Positions 25,801-37,400 are shown, counted from the first letter of the stretch. The stretch: 64,000 bases of DNA from Plasmopara viticola (GCA_001695595.3 MBPM02000060.1:462336-526335); one strand, 5' to 3'. Numbers and translations are program-made. The notes: generated by a model not told the origin, from the sequence alone.

Positions 25801-28672
25801 CACGACGCTAGAGGAAGTATTTATCAAAGTAGCTGAAGCTAATGACAATGAAAATCAGCATACGCTTCCCAAAACCGCCGATTCCAATACTGCCTTTCTA
25901 GCTCAAGATGGTCCATCCATTGCAAATTTGAATGGCATAACGATGTTTCTCGTACACTTGTCGGCCTTGTTGCTCAAGAGGTTTCGTATTGCAAAGCGTG
26001 ATCGCCGAGTTATTATTTTCAGCGCCCTTTTGCCAGTGACGCTGCTTGCGGCTGGATTTATTATCCTCAAGACAAGTTCACTTTCTCGGTCAGATATCAA
26101 ACTTGACCTCAATACAGAAGACTTTCAGTCGAAAGCTTCTAGCGTACCTTACTTTTGCGAGACTGACGACGCTCAATGGTGCTCAGAGACTATGGACGCA
26201 CTCTTTACCGGTGGTAAGCCGTCACCTTTTACAGATGTCGAGATCGGGTTTCCTCCCTACACAAATTGGCCAGCTTCGGTATTTAACGTCAGCTATACTG
26301 AGGCAGATCTTGCAAGTCTGGACACTCCTTATAGCAACGAGTACTGCCTGCGTATGGGAGAAAAAATTTACCAGCGCGCTTTTGGAAAGACGGATGCGGA
26401 TATGATCAAGGTCACTGAAACGCCTGTAGAGGGACAATATGGAGGGTATCTCGTCCATGCCTCAAATGTTGATCATATATTTGGTTATCATTTATTTGTA
26501 AACACAACTGCAGCACATGGAGCCGTAATCTTCAAGGCTTTGATAGACCAAGCTCTCTATCGCTTTATGGCTGGAAGTAAATTGGGTGTGACGCTCAAGG
26601 CGAACACATATCCTCTGCCTATGACAGCTGCAACCCAGGCACTATTTGGATCTTTTCTGGCATTTACAGCATGCATCTTTATTGTCATTGCCTTCGCTTT
26701 TTTTCCAGCCTCCATCGTGGGGTTTTTAGTGAAAGAAAAACAAGCTGAACACAACTCTAAGCACCAACAACTTGTTTCAGGTGTAAGCTTACCGGCTTTT
26801 TGGCTGGCCAACTATATTTGGGACTTGCTCACGTACATAATTCCGTTTATCGCGGCACTTGTGCTAATTCAGATTTTCGATATTGCGGCATTTACTGGGA
26901 ATGATTGTGTGAGCTGCTCAAGCGAGACGTTTCCAGCCATTGTTCTGCTCTTTATCCTTTTTGGGCTAGCCATTTGCCCGTTTACCTACTGCCTTTCGTA
27001 TCTTTTTAAGGAACATGCATCTGCACAATCTTATACCATCATGGCCAATTTTCTGCTCGGTGTCGTCCTCATGGTGGTATCTTTTATCTTGGACGTTGTG
27101 AGTGAGAATAGCCAAGACACCAACACAGTTTTGAAGTTTTTCTGGCGTTTAAGTCCGTTGTTTAATTTGGGCAGTGCACTGCTTAATTTGTGTCTTAATG
27201 AGATCGGGGCTGCCTTTGGTAGGACAACGGAAAAGGTCAGCCCTTTCACGATGGGTATGATGGGATGGGAGCTTCTATACTTGGCCCTGGACTCGATCAT
27301 TTTTTTCACAGTTGCTATCGGCATCGATTTTCTGCAAAGCTTACCTAGAATTAAGGCGACAGTCTCCAATGACTCGGATTCAGAAGATGAAGTGGACGAG
27401 GATGTTTCCCGAGAAGCCGCGCGTGTACAAAGCGGAGGGGCCGACGGCGACGCTGTTAAATTGCTTGGGATTCGCAAGGTGTATAACGGCAAGAAGGTGG
27501 CCGTACGAAATTTGTCTTTTGGTCTTTCGAAAGGTGAGTGCTTTGGCTATTTGGGTATTAATGGCGCAGGAAAGACTACAACAATGAAGATGATGACTGG
27601 TGACATCCTCCCGACATCGGGCTACGGAACACTTGGTGGTTTTGACATCCTGAGCGAGCAAATGAGTGTCCGTCGTCTGATCGGCTACTGCCCGCAATTT
27701 GATGCACTCTTTGAGCTCTTGACAGTACGAGAGCACCTTGAGCTGTTTGCTCGCATCAAGGGTGTGACACGATTGGATTTAAATAGCGTCGTGAAAACAC
27801 TTATGCATGAAATGAATCTGGACGATTTTGAAAATAAGCTGGCATGCACGCTAAGTGGCGGTAACAAGCGTAAGCTTTCCGTTGCCATTGCCCTTATTGG
27901 CTCACCTCCCATTATCTTTTTGGACGAGCCCTCAACAGGCATGGACCCAGTCTCGCGTCGCTTTATGTGGAATATCATCGCTGCCATTTCTTCCGAGCGC
28001 AAGGAATCAACTATCATTTTAACTACGCACAGCATGGAGGAATGCGAGGCACTCTGTACACGTGTTGGCATCATGGTGGGTGGCCGTTTGCGTTGCTTTG
28101 GCAGCGTGCAGCACTTAAAACACCGTTTTGGAGATGGTCTCATGCTTGAAGTAAAGCTAATAGGCACACCTACGCACGATATTCAGGCTCGCGTAGCTTC
28201 CGTTTTCAATGGCAGTGCGCCCACAACGACATTTTCAAGGTCAGAGCTTCGAGCTAAGTGTGAAGCACTGGGTGACTCATCGTGGGCAGATAAAATTGCC
28301 ATGAGCCATGCTACAGGTTATGCGTTGGCCGCGGCGCTCGAGCGTGACAACACTTTGCGGCTAGGTATGCTTTGTGCGTGGTGGGCTGCTGAAGAGCGGT
28401 TCTTGTCATTGGATTTTTTCTTGCGTCAGAGTTTTACGGTCGGCGCCAGCAGTGATGTGAAACTTTATGAAAGGCAAAATGATCTCTGTCGTTATAAGCT
28501 CACGGGGAAGGTGCCGCGACTGGCAAGCATTTTTAGACACATTGAAAGCAACAAGCAACAGCTTGGAGTCCGCGAGTATGCCGTCTCACAAACGACACTC
28601 GAGCAAATCTTCAATAACTTTGCAGGCCAGCAGAGCGAAGAGAAGGGTGTGGCTCGTGGTGTCTGCACGTAG
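22844..28672 (+). CDS. Full-length ABCA-type ABC transporter
   Basis: One uninterrupted 1942-residue frame with two repeated halves. Half 1: membrane segment at about 39-58, a large luminal/extracellular stretch, a membrane bundle at about 415-640, then nucleotide-binding domain 1 with Walker A GHNGAGKTT (about 717-725), signature LSGGMKRK (about 817) and Walker B LVFLDEPTSG (about 836-845). Half 2: membrane segment at about 1050, a second large loop, a membrane bundle at about 1265-1500, an acidic linker DSDSEDEVDEDV (about 1508-1519), then domain 2 with GINGAGKTTT (about 1571), LSGGNKRK (about 1669) and IFLDEPSTG (about 1691). Signature and Walker residues are intact in both. Topology and large loops after the first helix of each half are typical of ABCA (ABCA1/ABCA3-like) lipid transporters; the actual substrate is unknown. 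No introns. It converges with the downstream decarboxylase gene. Confidence 0.95.
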   Translation: MGDNSKLYRVHRPWITKRFAATQRTLLFKSWLLKKRHWVALLLEIFLPVLFILLITALKMLSADIQVPAGWSSTASERSFSLLQNGFLVQEPTLNGLMTYFGLRAAVEMHDIAGLSAKEKSACAFSVAYGGLVSTDSNSDFSVIKSCRHHVTPYKLAIAPDNDFTRKYFFETIKKWYPRVIIDATLGVTLPSFNDSVVFFDTENALESYVARIDYGKSFETPVIYAALVFDEYPTDKDIGTYQSIEYSVRMNSTMGRRGSPGSVPRTLGDPAFEAPFQRTIEQTYYTAYASQGFMTLQTLVARFVNCMPEWNTNTKITTGVCTQKLSTAAKSSENDARFFHAIKGDTFLNGGLLSAFGNTSTSWQSLLSTTAIEQLLFPLRQAPQPYFATVVAPFPIESFLSAPFYDQVSSVFPLVFVLAYLYAVSQVLVALIQEKETRSREYLKISGMSESAIILSWYITYLLIFTLSAILQAIASGAGLFPNSDFVLIFSFFLLFSLSVLSFGFFISAFFSRSRTGSFAGTVVFFLMYFVSSDFSSTSSIDSKIGACLLPPVALAFGVQTLATAESTGTGLSFASSSTVVNNFKFEAAVGMLFFDIIFYTLAGLYFERVIPREYGTVEKWYFPLHPSYWIYAVRSSLSTSKVNDVLNAPADKSHAVLDIQNPNIEDVGDSLRNQECSGEALVIRDIKKEFVVPGGTKHAVRGVCLALYKDQITCLLGHNGAGKTTLISMLTGMIAPTSGDATFRGLSLVQDTGKIRQSLGLCFQYDVLYRELTVEEHLQFYGRVKGYRGAALREEVNKKIIEVGLTEKRKVLAGSLSGGMKRKLSVAICLLGNSSLVFLDEPTSGMDPYSRRSTWEILLNNRVNRVMVLTTHFMDEADILGDRIAIMAEGQLRCCGSSLFLKTRFGAGYNFTLVKSSNSAISGQETQLKAFITACVPAAKIISNVGAEISFQLPLDSTALFPQLFESLDEKMQDLGVFSYGISVTTLEEVFIKVAEANDNENQHTLPKTADSNTAFLAQDGPSIANLNGITMFLVHLSALLLKRFRIAKRDRRVIIFSALLPVTLLAAGFIILKTSSLSRSDIKLDLNTEDFQSKASSVPYFCETDDAQWCSETMDALFTGGKPSPFTDVEIGFPPYTNWPASVFNVSYTEADLASLDTPYSNEYCLRMGEKIYQRAFGKTDADMIKVTETPVEGQYGGYLVHASNVDHIFGYHLFVNTTAAHGAVIFKALIDQALYRFMAGSKLGVTLKANTYPLPMTAATQALFGSFLAFTACIFIVIAFAFFPASIVGFLVKEKQAEHNSKHQQLVSGVSLPAFWLANYIWDLLTYIIPFIAALVLIQIFDIAAFTGNDCVSCSSETFPAIVLLFILFGLAICPFTYCLSYLFKEHASAQSYTIMANFLLGVVLMVVSFILDVVSENSQDTNTVLKFFWRLSPLFNLGSALLNLCLNEIGAAFGRTTEKVSPFTMGMMGWELLYLALDSIIFFTVAIGIDFLQSLPRIKATVSNDSDSEDEVDEDVSREAARVQSGGADGDAVKLLGIRKVYNGKKVAVRNLSFGLSKGECFGYLGINGAGKTTTMKMMTGDILPTSGYGTLGGFDILSEQMSVRRLIGYCPQFDALFELLTVREHLELFARIKGVTRLDLNSVVKTLMHEMNLDDFENKLACTLSGGNKRKLSVAIALIGSPPIIFLDEPSTGMDPVSRRFMWNIIAAISSERKESTIILTTHSMEECEALCTRVGIMVGGRLRCFGSVQHLKHRFGDGLMLEVKLIGTPTHDIQARVASVFNGSAPTTTFSRSELRAKCEALGDSSWADKIAMSHATGYALAAALERDNTLRLGMLCAWWAAEERFLSLDFFLRQSFTVGASSDVKLYERQNDLCRYKLTGKVPRLASIFRHIESNKQQLGVREYAVSQTTLEQIFNNFAGQQSEEKGVARGVCT

Positions 28673-28719
28673 ACACTGACGTCATCAATTGTGAATTGAT
28701 GGAAAATATGGCAACAATC

Positions 28720-28746
28720 AATAAATTATTGCGCATGTTTAATAAA
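28720..28746 (+). terminator. Candidate polyadenylation signals after the ABC transporter
   Basis: AATAAA occurs at 28720-28725 and 28741-28746, about 50-75 bases after the stop codon, in the 231-bp gap between the convergent genes. Oomycete genes do not always use AATAAA, so the role is inferred. Confidence 0.4.
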
Positions 28747-28903
28747 GAAGTAAGCCTCTAATGCCGACTATTTTCATAGATCCGAAGGCATCACGCAGTT
28801 ACCGAATAAGGATTCATAGGTCTCTCGCTCGCGGCTGCACATGCATTAGACGTAGATAATAATGAGTCAAACATGATGCAGCTAGGATAAGGAAACACTG
28901 ACT

Positions 28904-30124
28904 TTATCGCAAAACGTACATGAGCGTGTCACGGCCATCTCCACGCAATAGAACTTCCGGGGCGCGAAGCTTGCCGTTGTATTGAAAGCCCATCGAGTGA
29001 GAGTGAGCACCGGTGTCGTGAATGACGAACAAGTCGCCCACCTTAGCCTTGGGCAACGGGCGGTCTTTTGCAAACCAGTCGTTATTTTCACAAAGCGTGC
29101 CAACTACATGTGAAGGATAAAGCTTTTCGTTCGCACGCGCTGGAACAGATATGTAATGATAGGCACCGTACATGCCCGGTCTCATCAAATGCGCCATGCA
29201 GGCGTCAATACCGTAGTAACGTCCATATGTTTCCTTGATGGCTTCGCAACGCGCAATCAACCAGCCAAACGGTCCGGTCATGAAGCGGCCGTTTTCCATG
29301 CAAAGACGGGGTAATGTCGTAAGTCCATGCTCTTTCATGGCCTCATCAAACACATGGCGCAACATCTTAGCGATAGCCTCCACATTTGCAGGCTCCTGGT
29401 CCTCCCGGTACGGAATTCCGAGGCCGCCGCCAATGTTCATAAACTCAAATTCAATGTCAAGCTCTTTCTTCACCAGCACAATTGTATCAAAAAGCACTGT
29501 GACCGTTTCGCGCCAGTACTCTTGGTTCATAACGCACGATCCAGTCATCATGTGGATACCAAAGCGCTTTGCCCCAGCCTGCTTTGCCTTACGGTAGGCC
29601 TCCATGATCTGAAAAGGAGGCACGCCAAATTTGGCGTCGGGGCCACCCAGAACGTTTGATTTGGTCTCTGAGTCGGTGCGACCAATGCCAGGATTAAGAC
29701 GAAAACTGACGAGATCGGGGAACATGCCACGCACAGCTACAAGACTGTCTACAAGTGATACGTCGTCCAAATTTATGATGACGCCCTGGTCAAAAGCCGT
29801 AGCCAGGTCCTCTTTCGCAGTAAAATTGGAGGTAAAAATAATCTGTTCACTAGGCACACCAATCTTTTTGACAATGTGCAACTCTGCCGAAGAGCTGCAA
29901 TCCATGCCACATCCTTCTTGGTACAAAATTTTTAAGATGGCCGGATTGGGTAATGCCTTGACAGCGTAAAATTGCTGGAAGTCCGGAAATTGTGCGCGAA
30001 AGGCGGACAACAAGCGACGCGCATTTTTACGAATCATCTGCTCGTCGTAAAGTTGCAAAGGCGTGCCATAATTTTCGGCGAGCGCGTCAAGGCGCTGTAG
30101 AGAGAGCGGGAGCGGAAGCGGCAT
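28904..30124 (-). CDS. lysA: Diaminopimelate decarboxylase
   Basis: A 406-residue fold-type III PLP decarboxylase. Seen: the PLP lysine in FYAVKALPN (Lys56), the specificity-loop-like segment GIHMMTGS (about 189-196), the glycine-rich phosphate site NIGGGLGIPY (230-239), MENGR (276-280, where ENGR takes the place of the usual EPGR), the active-site CENNDWF (Cys345, Asp349) and DTGAHSHSMGFQYNG near the C terminus. In the family the enzyme converts meso-diaminopimelate to lysine, the last step of the bacterial/plant-type pathway that oomycetes use. Ornithine/arginine decarboxylases share the fold, but the CEN-D-F and GAHSHSM-FQYNG segments favour the LysA class. The start is the first ATG, giving a normal family length and no extra targeting sequence, so a cytosolic location is likely. 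No introns. Confidence 0.9.
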   Translation of the reverse strand: MPLPLPLSLQRLDALAENYGTPLQLYDEQMIRKNARRLLSAFRAQFPDFQQFYAVKALPNPAILKILYQEGCGMDCSSSAELHIVKKIGVPSEQIIFTSNFTAKEDLATAFDQGVIINLDDVSLVDSLVAVRGMFPDLVSFRLNPGIGRTDSETKSNVLGGPDAKFGVPPFQIMEAYRKAKQAGAKRFGIHMMTGSCVMNQEYWRETVTVLFDTIVLVKKELDIEFEFMNIGGGLGIPYREDQEPANVEAIAKMLRHVFDEAMKEHGLTTLPRLCMENGRFMTGPFGWLIARCEAIKETYGRYYGIDACMAHLMRPGMYGAYHYISVPARANEKLYPSHVVGTLCENNDWFAKDRPLPKAKVGDLFVIHDTGAHSHSMGFQYNGKLRAPEVLLRGDGRDTLMYVLR

Positions 30125-30620
30125 CGAAAGAGAATGAGTGTGTCAACCATACGTTGTGGTAGCGACACAAATGACCAATCATTATACAATGATAGTTTTC
30201 TAGCCACGAAATTAATTATTTCTTTAAAATAATAAAATCTAAAGGGCAACATAGACAACAGACATTAGCCATGCAAGCTTCTCAAAGCTAAGAGGAACTT
30301 TTTCGCATAGGTTCTTGTACAACAAACTGAGCTTTACTTGAAGTCCTCAATCAATCATTTGATACTATAGTTACTATTCTAGCTCCATGCTCACGTCTTA
30401 GTTGGCACCAAAAATTTTGACACCAACATCGAAAGATAGGTATTTGCGTCAATGAAGATTTAAACCCTCGACATTTTTGCAAGCTTGCATATGATTTTCG
30501 CATACCTCAAGGAATCGATATCGTCCCTGGATTTGAGAAAGTAAATAGAGCAAGCCATATCTTTGCACAAATATAGTCTGGATGTCTGGCTCTCGCGAAG
30601 TCTTTGATTAATTAAATAAA
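30125..30620. other. 5' flank of the decarboxylase gene
   Basis: AT-rich sequence; no confident promoter element or gene. Confidence 0.4.
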
Positions 30621-31020
30621 AACTCGGGGTTGCGCGGGGAGACCCAGCAGCATGCCTTTGACATAACTAGCGAAAGCCTCCGGCGGAAACTTATTATGAC
30701 TTTGATGAACGAAAAGAAGCTGTTAGGTGTAATATTATTATGTAACGCTTACGTGGTACTACAAGCGAGGCATTTTTTTCCAGCAATTGGGGCTACATCG
30801 TTCATGACGAGGAACTAATTGCCATGAAATATGCTCTCGTCAATTTCGAGTGCATCATCTAAATTTAAAGTATCTTGTGGCATATGCAGGCCTAGCGTCC
30901 TTGAGTACAATGACAAATATGCTCCAATTGCCCTAAAGAATGGCAAAACATTTATCAACCTAGCGAACTCAATGTTTTTGCCGACAAGCTTCCGCGCATT
31001 CCAGTTATAAGTCGACTTTT
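30621..31020 (+). pseudogene. Ty3/gypsy RT/RNase H remnant
   Basis: Read across frames: GETQQHAFD near 30640 (compare W-EEQQ-AFD), HDEELIAMKYALVNF at 30804-30848 (compare HDKELLAMKYALVKF) and PSELNVFADKLPRIP near 30960-31005 (compare PGELNVLADALSRRP). The TDHASLRTA block between the last two is lost. Stops and frameshifts show it is dead. Flanking sequence 31020-31400 is very AT-rich. Confidence 0.6.
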
Positions 31021-31430
31021 ATCAATGGGCAGGAAGCTTTATTGACATAAGTCTTTGATCATTTAATTAACTGACGAACTAAATATGAATGAACTATAAT
31101 AATAATAGTAATACTTATTATATAAAAATGAAAATTGAAAAGAAAACCTTAAACATTTTTTTTTCTCGAAGTCTTACAATAAAAAGCTAATAAAAAAATC
31201 AATGGGAGAATGGAAAATACACCTTTCTTTTTTCAAATTAAATAAAAAAATACACTCCTCCAAAACAAAATTATTATGCAAAAGCAAGAAAGTATACGTA
31301 GCAATAATTATTTTTGCAACATTGGCAAAAAAATACGTGTAAGAAATAAATAATGGAGAAATTATTCCTTAAAGATATTAAATTTCGCGCGTACAATCTT
31401 TGAGGAGATGATTAAGATGGAATGCAAACA

Positions 31431-31998
31431 GAGACATGGCGCGGGTTCAAGTCCACCTGTTACAAAGTGGCTCAAATTTGCTGGACAGACCAAACAATGG
31501 TGTGTGCCAGTTGCATCACTTCAATGTAAAAGAGTGTGCGGGGAAATATTTGAAGTATGTCCGAATCCAATTACATCTTTTGTTGTGTCGTTTGAAGCAA
31601 ATCAAACAAGCCAACGGAGTATGCTGTAAGTGTAATCGTTCCAGTGGTACCTGCGCATGCGGTTATGTGGAGGATATGAATGCCCCATGTCTAAACCTCA
31701 TACCAGCACTCAAGCTTTCGAATAAGCTGTCAAGTGCAGAATTGTTATTTAAAGATCCAAACGTATCTGCTTGCCAACGATGAAGCCCTCGAAGTGAAGC
31801 CATCTGTGACGAAAAGTGAACTGGTAAAGAGTGAGCATCTTCCACCAAATCCGTCCATATAAAGGCCGACCCAAAAATAAGCGAGTTGAATCACGCCATG
31901 CTATATTAGAAGTTGATGCGCCAAAAAGTGTTTATCGATGCGGCAGCTGTGGTCAAGTGGGACAGCTGTGGTCAAGTGTGACACTCTTTGATGTATAA
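31431..31998 (+). pseudogene. MULE-type transposase C-terminal remnant
   Basis: The frame 31436-31783 contains CACGYVEDMNAPCLN (31652-31696), which fits a SWIM zinc finger CxC-xn-PCxH with the final His changed to Asn. In another frame, 31854-31880 reads KGRPKNKR, and 31930-31960 reads YRCGSCGQVG, a zinc knuckle of the kind that ends MULE/FAR1 transposases. The knuckle is broken by an 18-bp local duplication (around 31943-31978), so the C-terminal His and Cys are displaced. No catalytic DDE region is readable upstream. Confidence 0.45.
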
Positions 31999-34240
31999 GG
32001 TGATATGTAAAAATTGATGATTAATATCTGTAATAATAAAATACTTTAAAGTTTTACAGCCCGCGGCATTGTAACGAAATTGACATCTGAGTCGCGGAGT
32101 TGATCATCGGGCAAGTTCCCAGGTCATTACATTCTTGGCCACCCACTTGAACAATACATAAAAGGGTTTTATTGTGGAGGCGGCGAAAAACGTTTTTCCT
32201 CGGCATATATGACCCTTAATGTGCCTTTAAAAATATATTAGACTTCAGTACTTCGTTGTTTGCTGGCTGGATCAGACGAATTTACCTTGTAATGGAGCAG
32301 GCCGTCTGCTAAATCATTGCAATACAACTGCAATTACATACTTATCAGATGGCAGCTCATGCGTTATGTGGTTATGAATGTTTTGATGATCAAAATGCCT
32401 TTCAAACAAATTGCTGGGTGCATCAAAATCTTCTAGTCGATGGATTACGCCGACCCATATATTTCAAAATCACTAGAGGCCAAATTAAATGATGACTCGT
32501 CCTTTATATTAGTACTAAACTTACTCTGCAGCAATCTTCTCGCAACCAACAATACTTCAATAAAAGTTTTCCTTTTTGCTAATCCAAATAATTATTTAAC
32601 CAAATTTGGACGGATGTGATTGAGTACGTTCTCGCAAGCTCAAATAAGTATTTGGTGCGAAAATTGCTCTCTAATTGAAGACCTGACAGGAGGCGCACAT
32701 TCGGGTCTAATTTCATCCTTTAAAGATTTAGTGGGGCTGTAAGCTGTCTTAGCACGTATCACCTTTTCAAAACATTGCCCTTGCGAATTATATGATGGCT
32801 AATAGTCTTTATAGATACCTGAGCCGTGTACGCGCAAAGCTATGCACTTTGAGCGGTTGGTCAAGCCTGGAACTCATTGCCAAGAGATATGACCTCTCGA
32901 AGCAGCTGATATAAGTAAAGCTGAACCGTGGGGCGGTCAATTTGACGTTACGCTTCCCAAATGATATGGCAATTGAAATATCTGGCCTCTAGGAATTCGC
33001 GGCCGTCCAAGAGAAGTCGCGTTTTGATCGCCAGGGTCGACCACAAGAGCGACCTCACGAGCATACACACAGCCGCGCAGAAGCTGCACCTCCAGGTCGT
33101 AACAGCGATGGCAGAAGGCGGCGAACGAAGGTGGTGACCGTCGGGTTGACGATCTAGACTGAGGAATATCCACTGAATTCCTTGGTATGTCTGGTCCAGA
33201 GCTCGTTGTTCTTCTTAAAGCTCATAAAGCTAGTCATAGCTGTCCAGATCGAGCACAGAAAACCCAGCGAAGCATATCTACCATCGAGTCGAACAAGATA
33301 TACCCATACGACGACAAAATCCAGACGGATCTAGTACTAATATTTTGCTGATCCCGCGCATAGGTCACGGCTGATTAAGACATAACGAAAGAATAGTTGA
33401 TCAGATACGTGGCATAGCTGCGTGATCAATCCAATTTCTCCGAGCCAAATATCGTTCGCAGCGATCGTGCTCCTGTAATGCTGAATAATCGATCAATTAA
33501 TAGTTTTACGTATATCGGCATAGTTACTTACCACCGTGAATCAAGCTGAGTCTACTAATATTTATACCACGTATCGGAATGATTGTACCCACTTATGATG
33601 ACGAATATTTAAATTCTACAAACTGATCCTTTCCAATCTCATTTCACACAGCTACCAATCTTTCCTGCCATTACTCTTGAGCTTTCTATCCATTCCATCA
33701 GGTCAACTAGCTTAACGGTTCGTGCGTCTTAGCCAGGCTTATTAATGATTAGGGTTTTGTATAAGAATTCTTAGTTAATTATGTTGTGCTTTCGTAGACC
33801 CAGGGGCTACATACGCGGACGCTTTTCGAGCATGAAAGTATGTATTTGTTTCACCTCCTTTACGACAGTAAAATGGGGCCCTGACCAAAGGGAACAATTG
33901 AATTCGGTTAACAGTCCTTCGCAATTGATATCTCTAAACTTTATTAATTTTGGATGTAGAAACAACATAGGTAAACACATTCTTTTTTTTAACCAAACCC
34001 TCCACCTTAACGCCTTTTAAAAAGGCTATTAAACGGCTTGGTAGGCTTGGCATGTTCACTGTGAACCACTAGCACACCAATCATCAGATAGAAAGAATGA
34101 AGTGCGTCATTAAAGACGTGTGTGTGCGAATACACGAAGCCGTTTGAGAAGTATCCCTTACATTAAAAAAGGTCGATGCAGCTCATGACACAACGTGTTT
34201 TTGCGTATAAGATAGTCAACCCTCGCGCTTCAACAACATC
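31999..34240. other. No confident gene; possible gag-like fragment
   Basis: At 32995-33160 on the plus strand a short Arg/Pro-rich frame (RFDRQGRPQERP, then RRRRTK) could be the tail of a retroelement gag. It stands alone and has no zinc knuckle, so I do not call it. The rest is AT-rich with no motif. Confidence 0.3.
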
Positions 34241-34244
34241 GCCC

Positions 34245-34480
34245 TAAATTTTCTGGGCGATAAAGAGCCAAGCATCATACTGATGTCAGTCCTTCAACAA
34301 TGCGTGAGCAAACTTGAAGACTTTACGACGACTGTATGTACTAACACACGTACGATCTACAATGGCTGACATCCAAGATGTGAAAAACGTATATGCTGAC
34401 TTAAAGGAAAAAACAGCAAGTTTGAATTTAAATTTGGCGATTTGGTATTGTTCAGCGCTACGATTCCTTTAACTTGCGCG
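34245..34480 (+). pseudogene. Ty3/gypsy integrase C-terminal remnant
   Basis: The segment reads, across small shifts, KLEDFTTTV (compare V-EFLATR), then a region matching the RHVRDAMAESQD stretch poorly, then KFGDLVLFSATIPLT at about 34433-34475, which corresponds to the conserved (Y/F)-VGDLVLL-AKNLPT at the end of oomycete gypsy integrases. Degenerate and non-functional. Confidence 0.5.
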
Positions 34481-37400
34481 GTAATTGCTGAGAATACGAC
34501 TATCTGCGCCCATGATTTATTGGAAGATCTAAGACCATATTTGAATGATGCCTAGCATATGTGCTCGACATTTTTCAAAGATTGGGAGCACACGAATCAG
34601 TCATGTGAGTTTACTGAAGCCGTACTACGACCCAATGTAGGTGAACTTGGGAGCGTCGGCACCGGGCAAAAGCCGCAGGCTGATGCAACATTTATGGCAA
34701 AATTCAATTTGGGACACATAGTGCTGCATATTCAGTTTTGGAGGGCGCGATTTGATCGACTTGCTTCGCTTGAGGATCATGGCTGGGCAGCACGTAAAGA
34801 TCATAGAGCTGATGTATCTTGTGCATGTCGTGGTAAAGGCACTCAAGTTCGTCGGCGTTACGATTCGTCAACTCCCAAATCGTGGTGTCACGCATGACTC
34901 CTATGGCTTAGAGCCCCTTCTGCCCCGCAAAACTTTGTACATCGTCGTCTTTCCTCTCTTCTATATAAATAGGGAATAATCACTGCCGCGCTGAGTGCAT
35001 CATGGTGCGACGCCGCTTAGGACAAAGTCCAGATCCTATGTCCCACTTTAGCACATCTACCTTGACATCGTAAACACTTTTGGTCTTGATGGTCGACGTT
35101 TTCAACACGACTACGCTTCTCGCTGCAAGGATAAAAGGTGCTAGGGCGACAAGCAGAGCTCTGATCTCGAGGCTTCTTCTTCATGCTGAAAACGTAACGA
35201 CCATAAAGGATGCTTTGGACTAAAGGTTGCCGGATGACAGTCAATGACGAGACTTGAGCCAATCGAGCTCGTACAAAGAAAAAACTGCTTCAATCAGACA
35301 TCAACTTGCATAAGCTGTGGCGAAATGCAAGCACCGAGTACACTTTTGCGTGCTGTCTTACCTTACGCTAGAAATTATTTCGCCATTTACATGTCTTTTA
35401 TGAGACGTAAATACTATCGGCGCAAATCACAATGACGGCACTAAACTCCGTTTTCTTAAGTGCCAACCAAGCATGGTAGTCTGCATCGAGGGACAAACAG
35501 TATCGCATTTGAATTAAACGTGCCTCACATTAAGCACTCGTTGAAGTCGAGCCCCAATGTCATAGGCATCCTTGTGCAATCACAGTCAGCTTATGGGTAT
35601 AAACTTATGCTATATCCGCGGCATCAAAAGCAGGCTTTATTTTTTTGCGGTAGCTAAGCCTCATACTCTTACACCTCATCGAGATTATTTGCAATGACTA
35701 TACGCCGATCAGACCCGAGTGTTTGATTGAAGAACAGCCACGAAGTGCGTGAGGTGCGCAGTAAGAGTACTGGTAGCTCGCTAGCAAATTGTACCTGATT
35801 AATGAGCGTACGGGTGTGTGCGTGATATATGCAGGAGGACACTTGTCTTGAAGAGCATATAATGCTGGCTCACTAGCAAGGTCAAGAAAAACCTTCACCC
35901 ATGACACCGAAATTGACGGGACATTGTATCATGAGGCTTAAAATGTGCTCACAATGAATTGTAAGTGACCGCCGCACGTAACGCGAATATGCTTCGCTAG
36001 CAGTGCTATCTTTATTCGACGGCGTTGTAACGAAGTCGAAAGGACGCGTGGCATTGTAAGTATATTCGGAGAAATATCGTCTGTCGGCTGTGAAGCTGAA
36101 TGCCTTTTTGGAATAGAATATAACGCAAACCTAGCTCTTTGTAAGGACTTCTGAGACGCGACACGAGTCACAACGATGGTGTCAGCTTTAACTTCTTTAG
36201 CGGGTGGCATGAAGTTAATAGCCTTATGCATAGTCGGTCCTCAGCCTCACGACCATATGGGTACTACCAGCCGATAATTAAGCACTTCTACTGCGAGAAA
36301 GAGCGCGTAAAACAACCATATAAAGAGTTGAAAAGATTACCCCAGGAGTCATATGAGCCCCGAAGATCGATATAAAAATCGCTTAAGACGTCCCGCATAA
36401 ACATTGACATCGTCCAAAGAAGTCGATGGTGTATGCGATTTGATGCCTTTTCTAAACCACGATTTAATAAATCGAAATCTGTCGTAATCGTATGTAGAGA
36501 GCTTATCCTGTTTAAGTACCCATAATTACTTAGCCATTCTTGATCAATATCGTTAAATTTTTATTTTCAGGTCTGTCTAAACATTTTTGCTCATTCTGGT
36601 CGCATCACTTTGATTGGAAAGAACTTTTGATTAATCGCTCAGTCGGAATATCTGATCAAAGATACCCTTAAGTTAATAGTAAGAGTAAACGCCCATTGAC
36701 TGACGCCGCGTTTGTAGAGCCCCAGCGGCAGACCGCCGTACTTTATTCGAAACCATCGTGTCCGGGAGATCATTCTATTATAAATATTATTAATGATATT
36801 ACTTCGAGCTTGAAGACTCCTTGCAGCTCGCCGGCCCGGTGGGTCTTGGTAATGAAGCCGGTGTGCTATATGAAGGTATTACCTCTTATCAGATCCCACA
36901 GGCTCCCACATACTATGCCTTCGACTTGACATATAAGATAGTGTGCTTTGCTTTAAGCTCGTCAAGCGCGTGGTCTATGTAGCTCAAAATGACGACTTGG
37001 GCCAGCAGCCGAGGCGTCTTGATGCAGCTGCGATCGCTATTAAAAGACTGACCACTAGATTATAGCATCTTTGACTGCGATAAGAAGTAGCACTAATTGC
37101 TTTAAATTGACACCCGTTTCTATACATGACTGGTTCTTTTCTTAAAGAGCTTCTGACTAATAATGATTGGTATAGTCTGTTCACGCGAACGCGCGACAGC
37201 AGTTTGTGTGGGAGTCATATTTGTCAAAAACTAAAATCACCTTGCCAGTCTTGGGAGAAGTAAGGTGTATTTATTGCTGACATAATATGTATATTGTCTG
37301 AAACGTCTGCAAAAGGCCTATTAAGACGCGGATCTTGACCAGTGCATTCTGCGTTTCGTTCCGATATCATTCAGCAGTTCTACGCTACTCTATCTAGACG

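Noticed and set aside
31438..31460. GGTTCAAGTCC, a tRNA B-box-like sequence
   Set aside because: No A box at the right distance and no cloverleaf pairing; it lies inside MULE-like sequence.
32991..33005. GAATTCGCGGCCG resembling a cloning adaptor
   Set aside because: The match ends after 13 bases and the flanking sequence continues like genomic DNA; chance is more likely than contamination.
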